NCBI GenBank assembly: GCA_965198655.1
Contig: OZ240668.1
Location: forward strand, 434,001 to 498,000
Origin: Lichenicola sp965198655
GTDB lineage: Bacteria > Pseudomonadota > Alphaproteobacteria > Acetobacterales > Acetobacteraceae
DNA length: 64,000 nt
Direction of reading: 5' to 3'
Numbering within the stretch: the stretch's first letter is position 1; the number at the start of each line of letters is the position of its first letter. This document shows positions 1 to 7,661 of the stretch, in pieces. Below the pieces are notes generated by a model. It saw nothing but the letters and a program-made list of their open reading frames with translations. It was not told the DNA's origin and did not search any database. The translations under genes were made by a program, and so were the position numbers.

Positions 1-2375
1 TATTCCGACCGCGTGCGCGACCAGTTCAACCGCGAGCTGACGCTGTACACGTAGCCGGTCCTGATCCGCAGGTCGCGATACAGCCGCGAGGAGAAGCCGT
101 CGCCCAGGATCTCGTTGCCGAGCGTCAGGGTGAAGTGCTCCGGGTCCGACACACGGGTGCGCAGCATCTCGGCCAGCTCGACGCTGGATTGCAGCGTGCT
201 GCGATCCGGCACGTAGGCCTTGGAGGAACGGTTGAGCGGCACCGGCGGCAGGTCGATCGCAGGCCGGGGCCCGTTCGCCTGCCAGCCGCCGAAGGCCTGC
301 GTCACCGCCGCCTGCGCGTGCTCCGGCGTGATGTCGCCGACGATCACGATCGTGGCCAGGTCCGGCCGGAAGGTGCGCGCGTAGTACGCCTGCGCGTCCG
401 CCGGCGTCAGCGCCATCACGCTGGCCGGGGTCGCCTCGCGCAGGGCCGGGTCCGCCGCCGGCACGACCGCCCGCTGCGTCGCCCGCCCGAACAGGTAGCC
501 GGGCGAGCCCAGCAGCCCGGCCAGGCTGCCCGCGGTCTGGCGCTGCACGATCCGGAACGCGTCGGCCGGGAACACCGGGTGCAGCTCGTTCTCGGCCAGC
601 AGCGCCAGCCCGGCGTCGAACTGCCCGCGCAGCACGGTGAGCGAGAAGCTGGCGCCTGCCGTCTCGTCGGCGGCGATGGCGTCGAGGGCGGCCTGGAACG
701 CCAGCCGGTCCTTGGCCTGGCTGCCGTAGTCGAACATGCGGTCGACCAGCGAGGCGACACCCTCCTGGCCCTTCGGCTCCTCCGTCGCCGTCACCTGCCG
801 GATCTGGCCATACAGCGACACCGTGTTGGTCACGTGCTCTGGCTGCACGATCAGGCGCAACCCGTTCGGCAGCACGCTGACCACCGGGGCAGGTGAGGAA
901 GGCGGCAGGTGCAGCGCGGTCAGCGCGTCCGACGCCCAGTCCGGCAGCGCCACCGGCTTGTCCGGCGTTGCCGCGAACGACTCCGCGCCGCCGAACCCCT
1001 TGCCCGCGATCGGCTTGCCGGAATCCTGCGGCGTCAGCACCGCGGTGATGGCGTGCGCCGGGTCGAGCACGGCGCGCGCGATCCGGTTCACGTCGTCCAC
1101 CGTGACCGCCTTGTAGGCGTCGGCCAGCGCGTCCGGGCTGTCGAGCCCCTGGAACGCCAACGCGTTGGACCAGCTCTGCGCCAGGCCGCTGATGCTGTCG
1201 TTGCGCTGGCCGAGCTGCGCGCGCTCGCGCCGCTTGGCCGCCTCCACCAGGTCCGGGGACACGCCGTTCTTCGCCACGTCGGCGATCACGCCGCGCAGCT
1301 TGCCGAGCAGCACCTCGCTGTCGCCGCCCTTGGGGAAGGCCGCGAACACCACGCCGAAGCCCACGTCCGGCTTCGGCCGGTACAGGAACTCCGCCGCCAG
1401 CGCGTCGCCCGCCGGCACCAGCCCGTACAGCGCGCCGCGCTCGCTCGACAGCACGTCGCCCAGGATGTCGGCGGCGGCGAAGTCCTTCGAGTTCGAGCCC
1501 GGCATCCGGTACGCGAGCGTCGCGATGCCGACCGGATAGTCGGTCGGAAGCCGCAGCGTCTGCGGCGCCACGGTGCCGAGCGCGAAGCTCTTGCGCACCG
1601 GCAGCGCCTTGCGCGGGATGGCGTCGAACGCCGTCTTCACCGCGTCGAGCGCCTTGTCCGCGTCGACGTCGCCGGCGATCACCAGGATCGCGTTGTTGGG
1701 CGCGTACCAGCGCTCGTAGAAGCCGCGCAGCAGCTTGGCGTCCGTGCGATCGAACGAGGGCCGGGTGCCGAGCGCGTCATGGGCATAGGGCGTGCCGGCG
1801 AACATGGTCGCCTGCAACTGCGACAGGTAGTTATAGGCCGGGCTGGACAGGTCGCGCGACACCTCCTGCTCGATCGCGCCGCGCTCCTTGTCCCAGTCCG
1901 CCTCGTTCAGGCTGAGCCGGTTCATGCGCAGCGCCTCGACCCGCAGCACCACGCCGAGATCCTCCGCGGGCGCGGTGTAGTAGTACTGGGTCACCGTCTC
2001 GGTGGTGTCGGCGTTGTAGCCGCCGCCGAGCTTGGTGCCGATCTCGGCCAGTTGGTCCTTGTCCAGCCCGCCGGAGCCGCGGAACATCATGTGCTCGGTG
2101 GCGTGCGCGGTGCCGGGGAAGCCGTCCGGCGCGTCGTTGGAACCGGCCAGATAGTTGATCTCGGTGGTCACCACCGGCGCCAGCCGGTCGGGCACGATCA
2201 CCACGCGCAGGCCGTTCGGCAGCGTCGCCCGCAGCGCCGAGTCCGCCGCGGTGGCGTGGCTAGCCGGGGCCGGCGGCGCTGCTGGCGTCGGGTCGGCGGA
2301 GGCGGGGCCGGCGAGGCCGGTTGCGGCCAGCATCAGGCCGGTGATCAGGGGTCTGGTCGTCATCCGCGCGCGCAT
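1..2375 (-). CDS. M16 (pitrilysin-family) zinc metallopeptidase, C-terminus outside window
   Basis: Probable periplasmic zinc peptidase that degrades peptides, with the two-half clam-shell organisation of M16. About 790 residues are visible and the frame is still open at position 1, so the C-terminus is missing. An N-terminal hydrophobic stretch ending in a PASA-like site (about residues 10-27) looks like a signal peptide. The inverted zinc motif HATEH is at residues 91-95, and the Glu in AIEQEV near residue 170 is the expected third ligand. A second, non-catalytic M16 half begins near residue 350 (VVSVLPNGLRLIV) and its typical YSVSS-type segment is read at the left edge. The ATG at 2375 is preferred because GGGAG lies six bases upstream; ATGs at 2390 and 2363 are alternatives. 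It reads away from the neighbouring gene across a repeat-bearing gap. Family assignment is firm; the substrate is unknown. Confidence 0.93.
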   Translation of the reverse strand, partial: MRARMTTRPLITGLMLAATGLAGPASADPTPAAPPAPASHATAADSALRATLPNGLRVVIVPDRLAPVVTTEINYLAGSNDAPDGFPGTAHATEHMMFRGSGGLDKDQLAEIGTKLGGGYNADTTETVTQYYYTAPAEDLGVVLRVEALRMNRLSLNEADWDKERGAIEQEVSRDLSSPAYNYLSQLQATMFAGTPYAHDALGTRPSFDRTDAKLLRGFYERWYAPNNAILVIAGDVDADKALDAVKTAFDAIPRKALPVRKSFALGTVAPQTLRLPTDYPVGIATLAYRMPGSNSKDFAAADILGDVLSSERGALYGLVPAGDALAAEFLYRPKPDVGFGVVFAAFPKGGDSEVLLGKLRGVIADVAKNGVSPDLVEAAKRRERAQLGQRNDSISGLAQSWSNALAFQGLDSPDALADAYKAVTVDDVNRIARAVLDPAHAITAVLTPQDSGKPIAGKGFGGAESFAATPDKPVALPDWASDALTALHLPPSSPAPVVSVLPNGLRLIVQPEHVTNTVSLYGQIRQVTATEEPKGQEGVASLVDRMFDYGSQAKDRLAFQAALDAIAADETAGASFSLTVLRGQFDAGLALLAENELHPVFPADAFRIVQRQTAGSLAGLLGSPGYLFGRATQRAVVPAADPALREATPASVMALTPADAQAYYARTFRPDLATIVIVGDITPEHAQAAVTQAFGGWQANGPRPAIDLPPVPLNRSSKAYVPDRSTLQSSVELAEMLRTRVSDPEHFTLTLGNEILGDGFSSRLYRDLRIRTGYVYSVSSRLNWSRTRSE

Positions 2376-2490
2376 CCAGCTCTCCCGCATTCCGGTCCAA
2401 GGCCCGGGGTGGCGAGGCCGCCGAGCGGCACGCAACCTAGTTGCCTCCGTCCTGCCGCGATAGCGGCCGGCCGATGAACGATGTGTCACA

Positions 2491-2620
2491 AGCAAAGGCC
2501 AGGGCGCTGCCCTGGACCCGCTGGGGCCGGAGGCCCCAGACCCCAATTATTTAAGAATATGAACGGGTTTGAAGGGTTTTGCCCTTCATGGGGTCCAGGG
2601 GCAAAACCCCTGGCCTGTCT
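2491..2620. repeat. Dispersed GC-rich palindromic intergenic repeat, family A copy 1
   Basis: The gap between the M16 peptidase and the next minus-strand gene is filled by a mosaic of short palindromes: GGCCAGGGCGCTGCCCTGG, GGGGCCGGAGGCCCC and CCAGGGGCAAAACCCCTGG, separated by a short AT-rich stretch (about 2543-2565). The same mosaic recurs inverted at about 29138-29254 and, shortened, near 54016-54118. No coding potential was found in it. Its intergenic position and stem-forming arms suggest a REP/BIME-like element; a role in mRNA 3'-end processing is inference. Confidence 0.8.
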
Positions 2621-2635
2621 TCGCCGCTCGGACTC

Positions 2636-4045
2636 TCAGCTCACGAACTCCGTCAGCTCCGTCTCGTGCAGCAGGCGCACGCCGCTGGCCGCGGCGAGGT
2701 TTCTTGCCGCCCTGGTGTAGCCCGCGTTCGAGACCACGGCGGCGATCTGGGCGTCCTGCGCCCGGCGCACCACGAGCGCCTCCTGCACCACCGTCGCCTC
2801 CAGCGGACGCATGGACGGCCGGCACTGCACCGTCAGCAGGCGGCCGTCGCGCCGGGCCATGATGTCCGCGGTCAGCCGGCCGGCCGGAAAGCCCATGCGC
2901 GCCTGCCAGCCGGCTTCGATCAGCGAGTCGACGCACCATTGGCGGTAGGCGTTGCCGTCGATCGGCGGCATTTCGGCCTCGTCCGCGAGCGCCTCGGGCG
3001 GCGGATCATATGCCTCCGCCGGCGGCTGGACGGCTGTGTCCCTCCAGCGGCGGCGTCGCCGCAGGAGTCGAAGGCTGAGGAGCACCGCGGTCGCCAGCAG
3101 CGCCAGCAACGACGCCGCGCCGATGAGGACGCGGTTCCACGGCGACGGCCCCCAGGCCGCCCCCAGGGTGCCGGCCGGCCGGCCGGTCGAGGCGGCCGGC
3201 GGCTCCGTGCCGGCATCGGATGCCGCAGCCGCCGGCGCCTGGGGTGATGGCGGAACCGGAGCGGCCGGCGCTGCGGCCTCGGGTGCGGGTGCCACCGGCA
3301 CGGTGGCGGCGGCCGGACCGGTCGATGACGGCGCTGCGGCCGCCGGCCCGTGCACGGCCGGATCCGAGGACGTCGGAACCGACGCGACGACGCGACCTGC
3401 CGGGGTGGTTGCCTGCGCGTTCGTCGGGCCGGCGGCCGGCGGGCTGGCGGCGGGCGCCGGTCCCTGCGCGGCCGGATCCGACGGTGCCGGCGGGGCAACG
3501 GCATCGGGACCTGCCGGCTTGGCAGCCTGCACGTCCGTCGGGCTGGCGGCCGGTGACGCGCCGGGTGCCGCGCCGGCCGGGGCGAGCGGCGGGACGGCAG
3601 GTGCTGCGGGCGACGCGGTTGCCGGCCCGACCGGCGCCGCGGCCGGCGCGGCGTCGGGCTGGGCGGCCGGCGGCGCTGGTGGGAGCGCCGCGGCCGGGGC
3701 GGACGGCGCCGGGTCGGCGATCTCGCCCAGCCGCAGGTCGGACGGCCGGAACAGCAGCGGCGTCGCGCCGACATGGGGCGGCACCTGCCGCATCAGCGCC
3801 AGCCGGCCGATCCGGCCGACCCGTTCCCATTCCACGATCGGGCTCACCAGACGGCATCCGCCGCGGGCGGCGATCAGCCCCAGCCATCGCCGGTCGTGGT
3901 GGTGCGGGTTGCGCGCGTCGTTCAGCGCCCAGGTCGTCCACGGCACGACGCAGCCGAAGCTCGGGGTCACCACGTGGTAGCGGTCCGCGGCGACCCCGGC
4001 GGTGGGAAGCAAGAGCATCAAGCCTGTGGCCGCGATCAACCGCAT
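2636..4045 (-). CDS. Membrane-anchored protein with extracytoplasmic N-domain and Mrr-like endonuclease-fold C-domain
   Basis: About 469 residues in four parts: a signal peptide (residues 1-20, ending GVAA), a small extracytoplasmic domain (about 21-100) ending in the segment LLFRPSDL, a very Pro/Ala-rich linker (about 105-300), one transmembrane helix (about 305-325) followed by an Arg cluster, and a C-terminal restriction-endonuclease-like domain (about 365-469). The last resembles Mrr-cat domains (TADIMARRDG, TVQCR, AAVVSNAGYTRAA). The catalytic Lys of the usual QxK is Arg here (QCR), so nuclease activity is doubtful. A paralogue with the same layout lies at 19454-20692. ATG 4045 is chosen because it puts the signal peptide at the N-terminus; an in-frame GTG lies three codons upstream. 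The gene is divergent from the secretion operon. Function unknown. Confidence 0.75.
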   Translation of the reverse strand: MRLIAATGLMLLLPTAGVAADRYHVVTPSFGCVVPWTTWALNDARNPHHHDRRWLGLIAARGGCRLVSPIVEWERVGRIGRLALMRQVPPHVGATPLLFRPSDLRLGEIADPAPSAPAAALPPAPPAAQPDAAPAAAPVGPATASPAAPAVPPLAPAGAAPGASPAASPTDVQAAKPAGPDAVAPPAPSDPAAQGPAPAASPPAAGPTNAQATTPAGRVVASVPTSSDPAVHGPAAAAPSSTGPAAATVPVAPAPEAAAPAAPVPPSPQAPAAAASDAGTEPPAASTGRPAGTLGAAWGPSPWNRVLIGAASLLALLATAVLLSLRLLRRRRRWRDTAVQPPAEAYDPPPEALADEAEMPPIDGNAYRQWCVDSLIEAGWQARMGFPAGRLTADIMARRDGRLLTVQCRPSMRPLEATVVQEALVVRRAQDAQIAAVVSNAGYTRAARNLAAASGVRLLHETELTEFVS

Positions 4046-4186
4046 GGTCACCACCCCGGAAACGATGGAGAAGGCGGCAGGTTATGGCGGCATCGTCCGC
4101 CCTTGGCTATCGCGAGACGTAGCCGGCCGGCCGGCGGCGCCAAGGTGGCCGCCAGGGTGGCCTATGAACGCCGCCCGGGCTGGCCG

Positions 4187-4627
4187 ATGATGGCGGCGAT
4201 GCCGAGATCCCTGCCTGCCGACGATGCCGGCTTCACGCTGCTCGAGGTCCTGGTGGCGTTCGTAATCGCCGCCCTGGCGCTGGGCGTGCTGTTCGAGGGT
4301 GCGGTCGAGGGGCTCCGCTCCACCCGCGTCTCCGACCGCACGGAGGAAGCACTGACCCGGGCCCGCTCGCACCTCGCCACCGTCGGCCACGGCGTGGCCC
4401 TGCGCCCGACCACGCAGGAAGGCGAGGACGGCACGTCGTTCCACTGGAGCCTGCGGATCGTGCCGGAACAATCGGCGGCCGGAAGCGGCGGGCCGCAGGC
4501 GCCCCGCCTGGTGCTCTACGCCGTGCAGGTGACGGAGGCCTGGCCGGATGCCGGCTCCGGCGACGGCACCCGCGCCGTGGTGCTGCGCACGGAGCGGCTC
4601 GGCACCCAGCCAGCGTCCGGGCCATGA
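4187..4627 (+). CDS. gspI: Type II secretion minor pseudopilin GspI
   Basis: Minor pseudopilin of the type II secretion pseudopilus, inserted in the inner membrane and processed by prepilin peptidase. The class III leader with cleavage site G^FTLLE (residues 15-20) is followed by a hydrophobic helix (VLVAFVIAALALGVLF) and a short globular domain. At about 146 residues it has the usual GspI size. The start is uncertain between ATGs at 4187, 4190 and 4199, none with a strong ribosome binding site; the cleavage site is unaffected. The stop overlaps the start of the next pseudopilin by four bases (ATGA), so the two are translationally coupled. Assignment as I rather than H rests on size and on the position directly before gspJ. 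Confidence 0.85.
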   Translation: MMAAMPRSLPADDAGFTLLEVLVAFVIAALALGVLFEGAVEGLRSTRVSDRTEEALTRARSHLATVGHGVALRPTTQEGEDGTSFHWSLRIVPEQSAAGSGGPQAPRLVLYAVQVTEAWPDAGSGDGTRAVVLRTERLGTQPASGP

Positions 4628-5259
4628 GAAACGGTCGGGACGGGTCGGCCGGGGGGCAAATCTTGCAACGAAATGCAAGTCCTTCGGTGCGCGACGGCGG
4701 CTTCACCCTGCTGGAGATCGTCGTCGCCCTGGTGGTGCTGGGGATCCTGCTGGTGACCCTGTCCCGCGGCACCCAGTTCGGCCTGGCCGCGTTCGATCGG
4801 CAGGACCGCATGATCGCCGTCGGCGGCCGGCTGGAAGCGGTCGACCGCACCCTGCGTCGGCTGATCGTCCAGCTCGATCCCGGCACCGTCACCGACGGCG
4901 CCACCGTGATCGGCGCCCGGCACGTGCTGGTGTTCCGCAGCCGGCTGCCGGTCGGCGAGGCCGGCACGCCCGCCGACCTGCGCTTGTCGGTGGACGATGC
5001 CCACCACCTCGTGCTGGCCTGGCTGCCGCATCGCCACGTCAAGGCCGTGGGCGCGGCACCCAAGCCGCATCGCGAGACCCTGCTCGACGACGTGGACGCG
5101 ATAAACCTCGACTACTGGGGCGACGGCGCCTGGCACGGCCAATGGAAGGAGACCGCGCCGCCGTCGCTGATCCGGATCCGGATCGTGTTCCCGGACGGCG
5201 ACCCGCGCCGCTGGCCGGACATCGTCGCGGCGCCGGCCCGCGACCAGGCCAACGGGTAG
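4624..5259 (+). CDS. gspJ: Type II secretion minor pseudopilin GspJ
   Basis: Minor pseudopilin, 211 residues. The leader is longer than usual (26 residues), with the processing site G26^FTLLE and the conserved Glu at position 31, then the hydrophobic helix IVVALVVLGILLVTL. The C-terminal domain has the GspJ pattern (FDRQDRMIAVGGRLEAVDRTLRRLI, LDYWGDGAWHGQW, LIRIRIVF). In known systems GspJ joins GspI and GspK at the pseudopilus tip. The ATG overlaps the gspI stop in ATGA. A second upstream Met-rich start is not available, so this start is reasonably secure. Confidence 0.87.
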   Translation: MRNGRDGSAGGQILQRNASPSVRDGGFTLLEIVVALVVLGILLVTLSRGTQFGLAAFDRQDRMIAVGGRLEAVDRTLRRLIVQLDPGTVTDGATVIGARHVLVFRSRLPVGEAGTPADLRLSVDDAHHLVLAWLPHRHVKAVGAAPKPHRETLLDDVDAINLDYWGDGAWHGQWKETAPPSLIRIRIVFPDGDPRRWPDIVAAPARDQANG

Positions 5260-5305
5260 GGGCGATTTCAAGCGGCACCGGCTTGTGCTCTACCTTCGTC
5301 CCACC

Positions 5306-6334
5306 ATGATGCGCGACGTTCTCACCTGGTGGACGAGCCAGATGCTCGATCTGGTGCCGGCCCAGCTGGTCCGGCCCGACCCGGCCACGGCCGGCGCGCT
5401 GCTGGTCGAGCCGTTGCCGTCCGGCAGCCGCCTGCTCCGCCGACGCGGTGCGGACGAGACCCTGCTCGGCGTGTTCGACCTGCCGGCGGACAAGGACGCC
5501 TTCGCCGCCGCCCTCGCGTCGCAGTCGGCGGCGGCGCCGGGCAGCCCGGTGCTGCTTCGCCTGCCCCCCGAGGCGGCGCTGCGTCGCGACGTGGTGCTGC
5601 CGCTCGCCGCCGAGGCGGGGCTCGACCGCGTGCTGGGCTACGAGATGGACCGGCTGACCCCGTTCAGCGCCGACGAGACCTTCTTCTCCTGGTCGGTGCT
5701 GCGCCGCGACCGCGAGGCCGGGCGGCTGCACCTCCGGCTGTCCATGGTGCTGAGGCGGCCGCTGCTGCCGCTGCTGGACGCGCTGCGGGCGGCGTCGAGC
5801 CCGGCCCGCGCGATCGAGATCCCGCCCGGGCTGCTGATCCCGCTGGCCCGGACGCCCTCCGCCTCCGCGTCACGCACACGCCGGCTGCTGGCGGCGTCCG
5901 GCCTCGGCTGTGCCGCGCTGGCGCTGCTGGCGGTGGTGCTGCCGTTCGCGCTGCAGGCGGTGGCCGCCGCCCGGATCGACCGGCGGATCGAGGCGCTGCA
6001 GCCGCGCGTGGCCGCGGTGCAGGCGCTGCAGCGCCGGGTCGCGGGCTCGTCGGCCGGCGCCGACCTGGTGGTCGCGGAGCGCCAGCGGCTCGGCAACACC
6101 CTGGCGGTGCTGGCCGCCCTGACCCGCGTGCTGCCCGACGACACCTACCTGTCGGACCTGACCCTGCGCCAGGGCCAGCTCACCATCAGCGGCCAGTCGC
6201 CGCAGGCATCCCGGCTGATCCCGGCGATCAGCGCCGACCCCGCCTTCTCCGCGCCCGCCTTTTCCGCGCCGGTCACCCGGATCGAGGGCCAGAACACCGA
6301 CCTGTTCTCCATCCGCACCGGGCTCGCGCGCTGA
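5306..6334 (+). CDS. gspL: Type II secretion inner-membrane platform protein GspL (PilN-like)
   Basis: Bitopic inner-membrane protein of the T2SS platform that links the cytoplasmic ATPase to GspM. It has 342 residues: a cytoplasmic domain with LLRLPPEAALRRDVVLPLAAEAGL and YEMDRLTPF, one transmembrane helix at about 193-215, a coiled-coil-prone stretch (RIDRRIEALQPRVAAVQALQRRV) and a small periplasmic ferredoxin-like domain (DDTYLSDLTLRQGQLTISG) of the PilN/GspL-C type. The cytoplasmic part is shorter than in enterobacterial GspL, as in other alphaproteobacterial versions. ATG 5306 is chosen; an in-frame GTG at 5285 and the next ATG at 5309 are alternatives. The stop overlaps the gspM start (TGATG). 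Confidence 0.82.
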   Translation: MMRDVLTWWTSQMLDLVPAQLVRPDPATAGALLVEPLPSGSRLLRRRGADETLLGVFDLPADKDAFAAALASQSAAAPGSPVLLRLPPEAALRRDVVLPLAAEAGLDRVLGYEMDRLTPFSADETFFSWSVLRRDREAGRLHLRLSMVLRRPLLPLLDALRAASSPARAIEIPPGLLIPLARTPSASASRTRRLLAASGLGCAALALLAVVLPFALQAVAAARIDRRIEALQPRVAAVQALQRRVAGSSAGADLVVAERQRLGNTLAVLAALTRVLPDDTYLSDLTLRQGQLTISGQSPQASRLIPAISADPAFSAPAFSAPVTRIEGQNTDLFSIRTGLAR

Positions 6335-7005
6335 TGGCCGCTTCGCCAACCGCCCCGGTGCGCCTGGGACGGGTGTCGCTGCCGACCGGACGGCCGGGAC
6401 GGCTGCTGGCCGCCGGCCTGCTGCTGCTGCTGCTGGTGCTGGGGTGGGAGCTGGTCGGCAGCCCGTTGCGCGGCTGGTACGACGACCGCGCCGAGGCGCT
6501 GGCCGGACGGCAGGCGCTGGCGCTGCGGATGCAGGCGCTGGCCGCCCGGCTGCCGGCGCTGCGCCGGGAGGCCGAGGCCGGGGCAGGGCGCTCCGGACCG
6601 GCCTTGCTGATCGAGGGCGGCAGCGACGCGATCGCCGGCGCCGCCCTGCAGGGCCAGGTGCAGCAGATGGCGAGCACGCTCGGCGCCAGCCTGTCCAGCA
6701 GCGAGACCCTGCCCGGCGCCGCCGCCGGCGGGCCTGGCAGCGCCTACCGGCGCGTGGCGGTGCGGATCTCCGTCACGGCGCCGTTCGAGGTGATGGTGCG
6801 GCTGGTGGCCGCCATCGAGCGGGCGACCCCGGTCATGCTGATCGACGATTTCGAGCTGCACGGGTCGCGCATCCAGATGGTGCAGAACGCGCCGCTGGAA
6901 GCGTCGCTGACCGTGCTGTCCTTCCGCCGCGGCGAGGCCGGGCCGACCGGCGGGGCGGACGCTGCCGCCTCGGATGGGTCCGCACCGGACGGGGCCGCGC
7001 CGTGA
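6334..7005 (+). CDS. gspM: Type II secretion inner-membrane platform protein GspM
   Basis: Small bitopic partner of GspL, 223 residues. A single transmembrane helix (about 24-42, a run of Leu) is followed by a coiled-coil stretch (DDRAEALAGRQALALRMQALAARLPALRREAEA) and a periplasmic ferredoxin-like domain (YRRVAVRISVTAPFEVMVRLVAAIE). A Gly/Ala/Asp-rich tail ends the protein. The start shares one base with the gspL stop and its own stop shares one base with the next ATG, so the three genes are coupled. Identification rests on topology plus fixed gene order; sequence conservation of GspM is low in general. Confidence 0.8.
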   Translation: MAASPTAPVRLGRVSLPTGRPGRLLAAGLLLLLLVLGWELVGSPLRGWYDDRAEALAGRQALALRMQALAARLPALRREAEAGAGRSGPALLIEGGSDAIAGAALQGQVQQMASTLGASLSSSETLPGAAAGGPGSAYRRVAVRISVTAPFEVMVRLVAAIERATPVMLIDDFELHGSRIQMVQNAPLEASLTVLSFRRGEAGPTGGADAAASDGSAPDGAAP

Positions 7006-7661
7006 TGAAGGGAGCCATGACCGAGGGGGCCGTGATCGGAGGCCAGCCCGCGCTGCAGCCGCGTCCGCTGCTCCTGCTGGCGGCCGCCTGCGCGTGCCTG
7101 CTTGTCGGACTGCTCGCACTTGAATATCACTCCGCCGTGATCCGGGAGATGCGCCTGCCCCTTCCATCCGCTCCTGCCGCCTCCGGGCGCGCAGCGCCCG
7201 CGACGCGCGAGGCCGTGCTGCCCGATCCGGCCCATGTGCAGGACTGGACCGCGACGGTGCTGGCAAGGCCGCTGTTCAGCGCGTCGCGCCGTCCGGCCGC
7301 CACCGTGACCTCCGGGCCGCAGCAGCCGCGCCTGGCCGGGATCGTGGTGGGGCCCGCCGGCCGCAGGGCGATCTTCGCCGGCAGCGGCGACGCCCGCGGC
7401 ACGGTCGCGGCGGCGGGCCAGCAGGCCGGCGCCTGGCACGTGGTGTCGATCGACGCGGACAGCGTGCGCGTGATCGGCCCCGACGGCCCGCGCGTGCTGC
7501 GGCCGTCGCGCGACGACGGCGCCCGCAACGGCTCCGCTGCCGCCTTCGGTACCCTGCCGCCGCATCCCTCCATCCTCGACCTGCTGCGCAACCGGCCGCT
7601 GCAGCTGGGCGGGGCGGGGCTGCCGTTCGCCCCCGGCCTGCGTCCGCCACCGCCGCCATGA
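7005..7661 (+). CDS. Type II secretion GspN/GspC-like protein
   Basis: 218 residues: a short cytoplasmic N-terminus, one transmembrane helix (about 21-40), then a periplasmic region with a GspC-type homology-region pattern (ARPLFSASRRP, PRLAGIVVGPAGRRAIFAG, WHVVSIDADSVRVIGPDG) and a Pro-rich C-terminus. In known systems the GspC homology region contacts the secretin N0 domain. No PDZ or coiled-coil domain follows, so this matches the short GspN/XpsN-like proteins of alphaproteobacterial and xanthomonad clusters better than classical GspC. ATG 7005 overlaps the gspM stop by one base; ATG 7017 is an alternative. The stop overlaps gspD by four bases. Confidence 0.7.
   Translation: MKGAMTEGAVIGGQPALQPRPLLLLAAACACLLVGLLALEYHSAVIREMRLPLPSAPAASGRAAPATREAVLPDPAHVQDWTATVLARPLFSASRRPAATVTSGPQQPRLAGIVVGPAGRRAIFAGSGDARGTVAAAGQQAGAWHVVSIDADSVRVIGPDGPRVLRPSRDDGARNGSAAAFGTLPPHPSILDLLRNRPLQLGGAGLPFAPGLRPPPPP

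Noticed and set aside
135..2477. Plus-strand frames across the left edge
   Set aside because: The minus strand encodes a recognisable M16 peptidase with intact zinc motif over the whole stretch.
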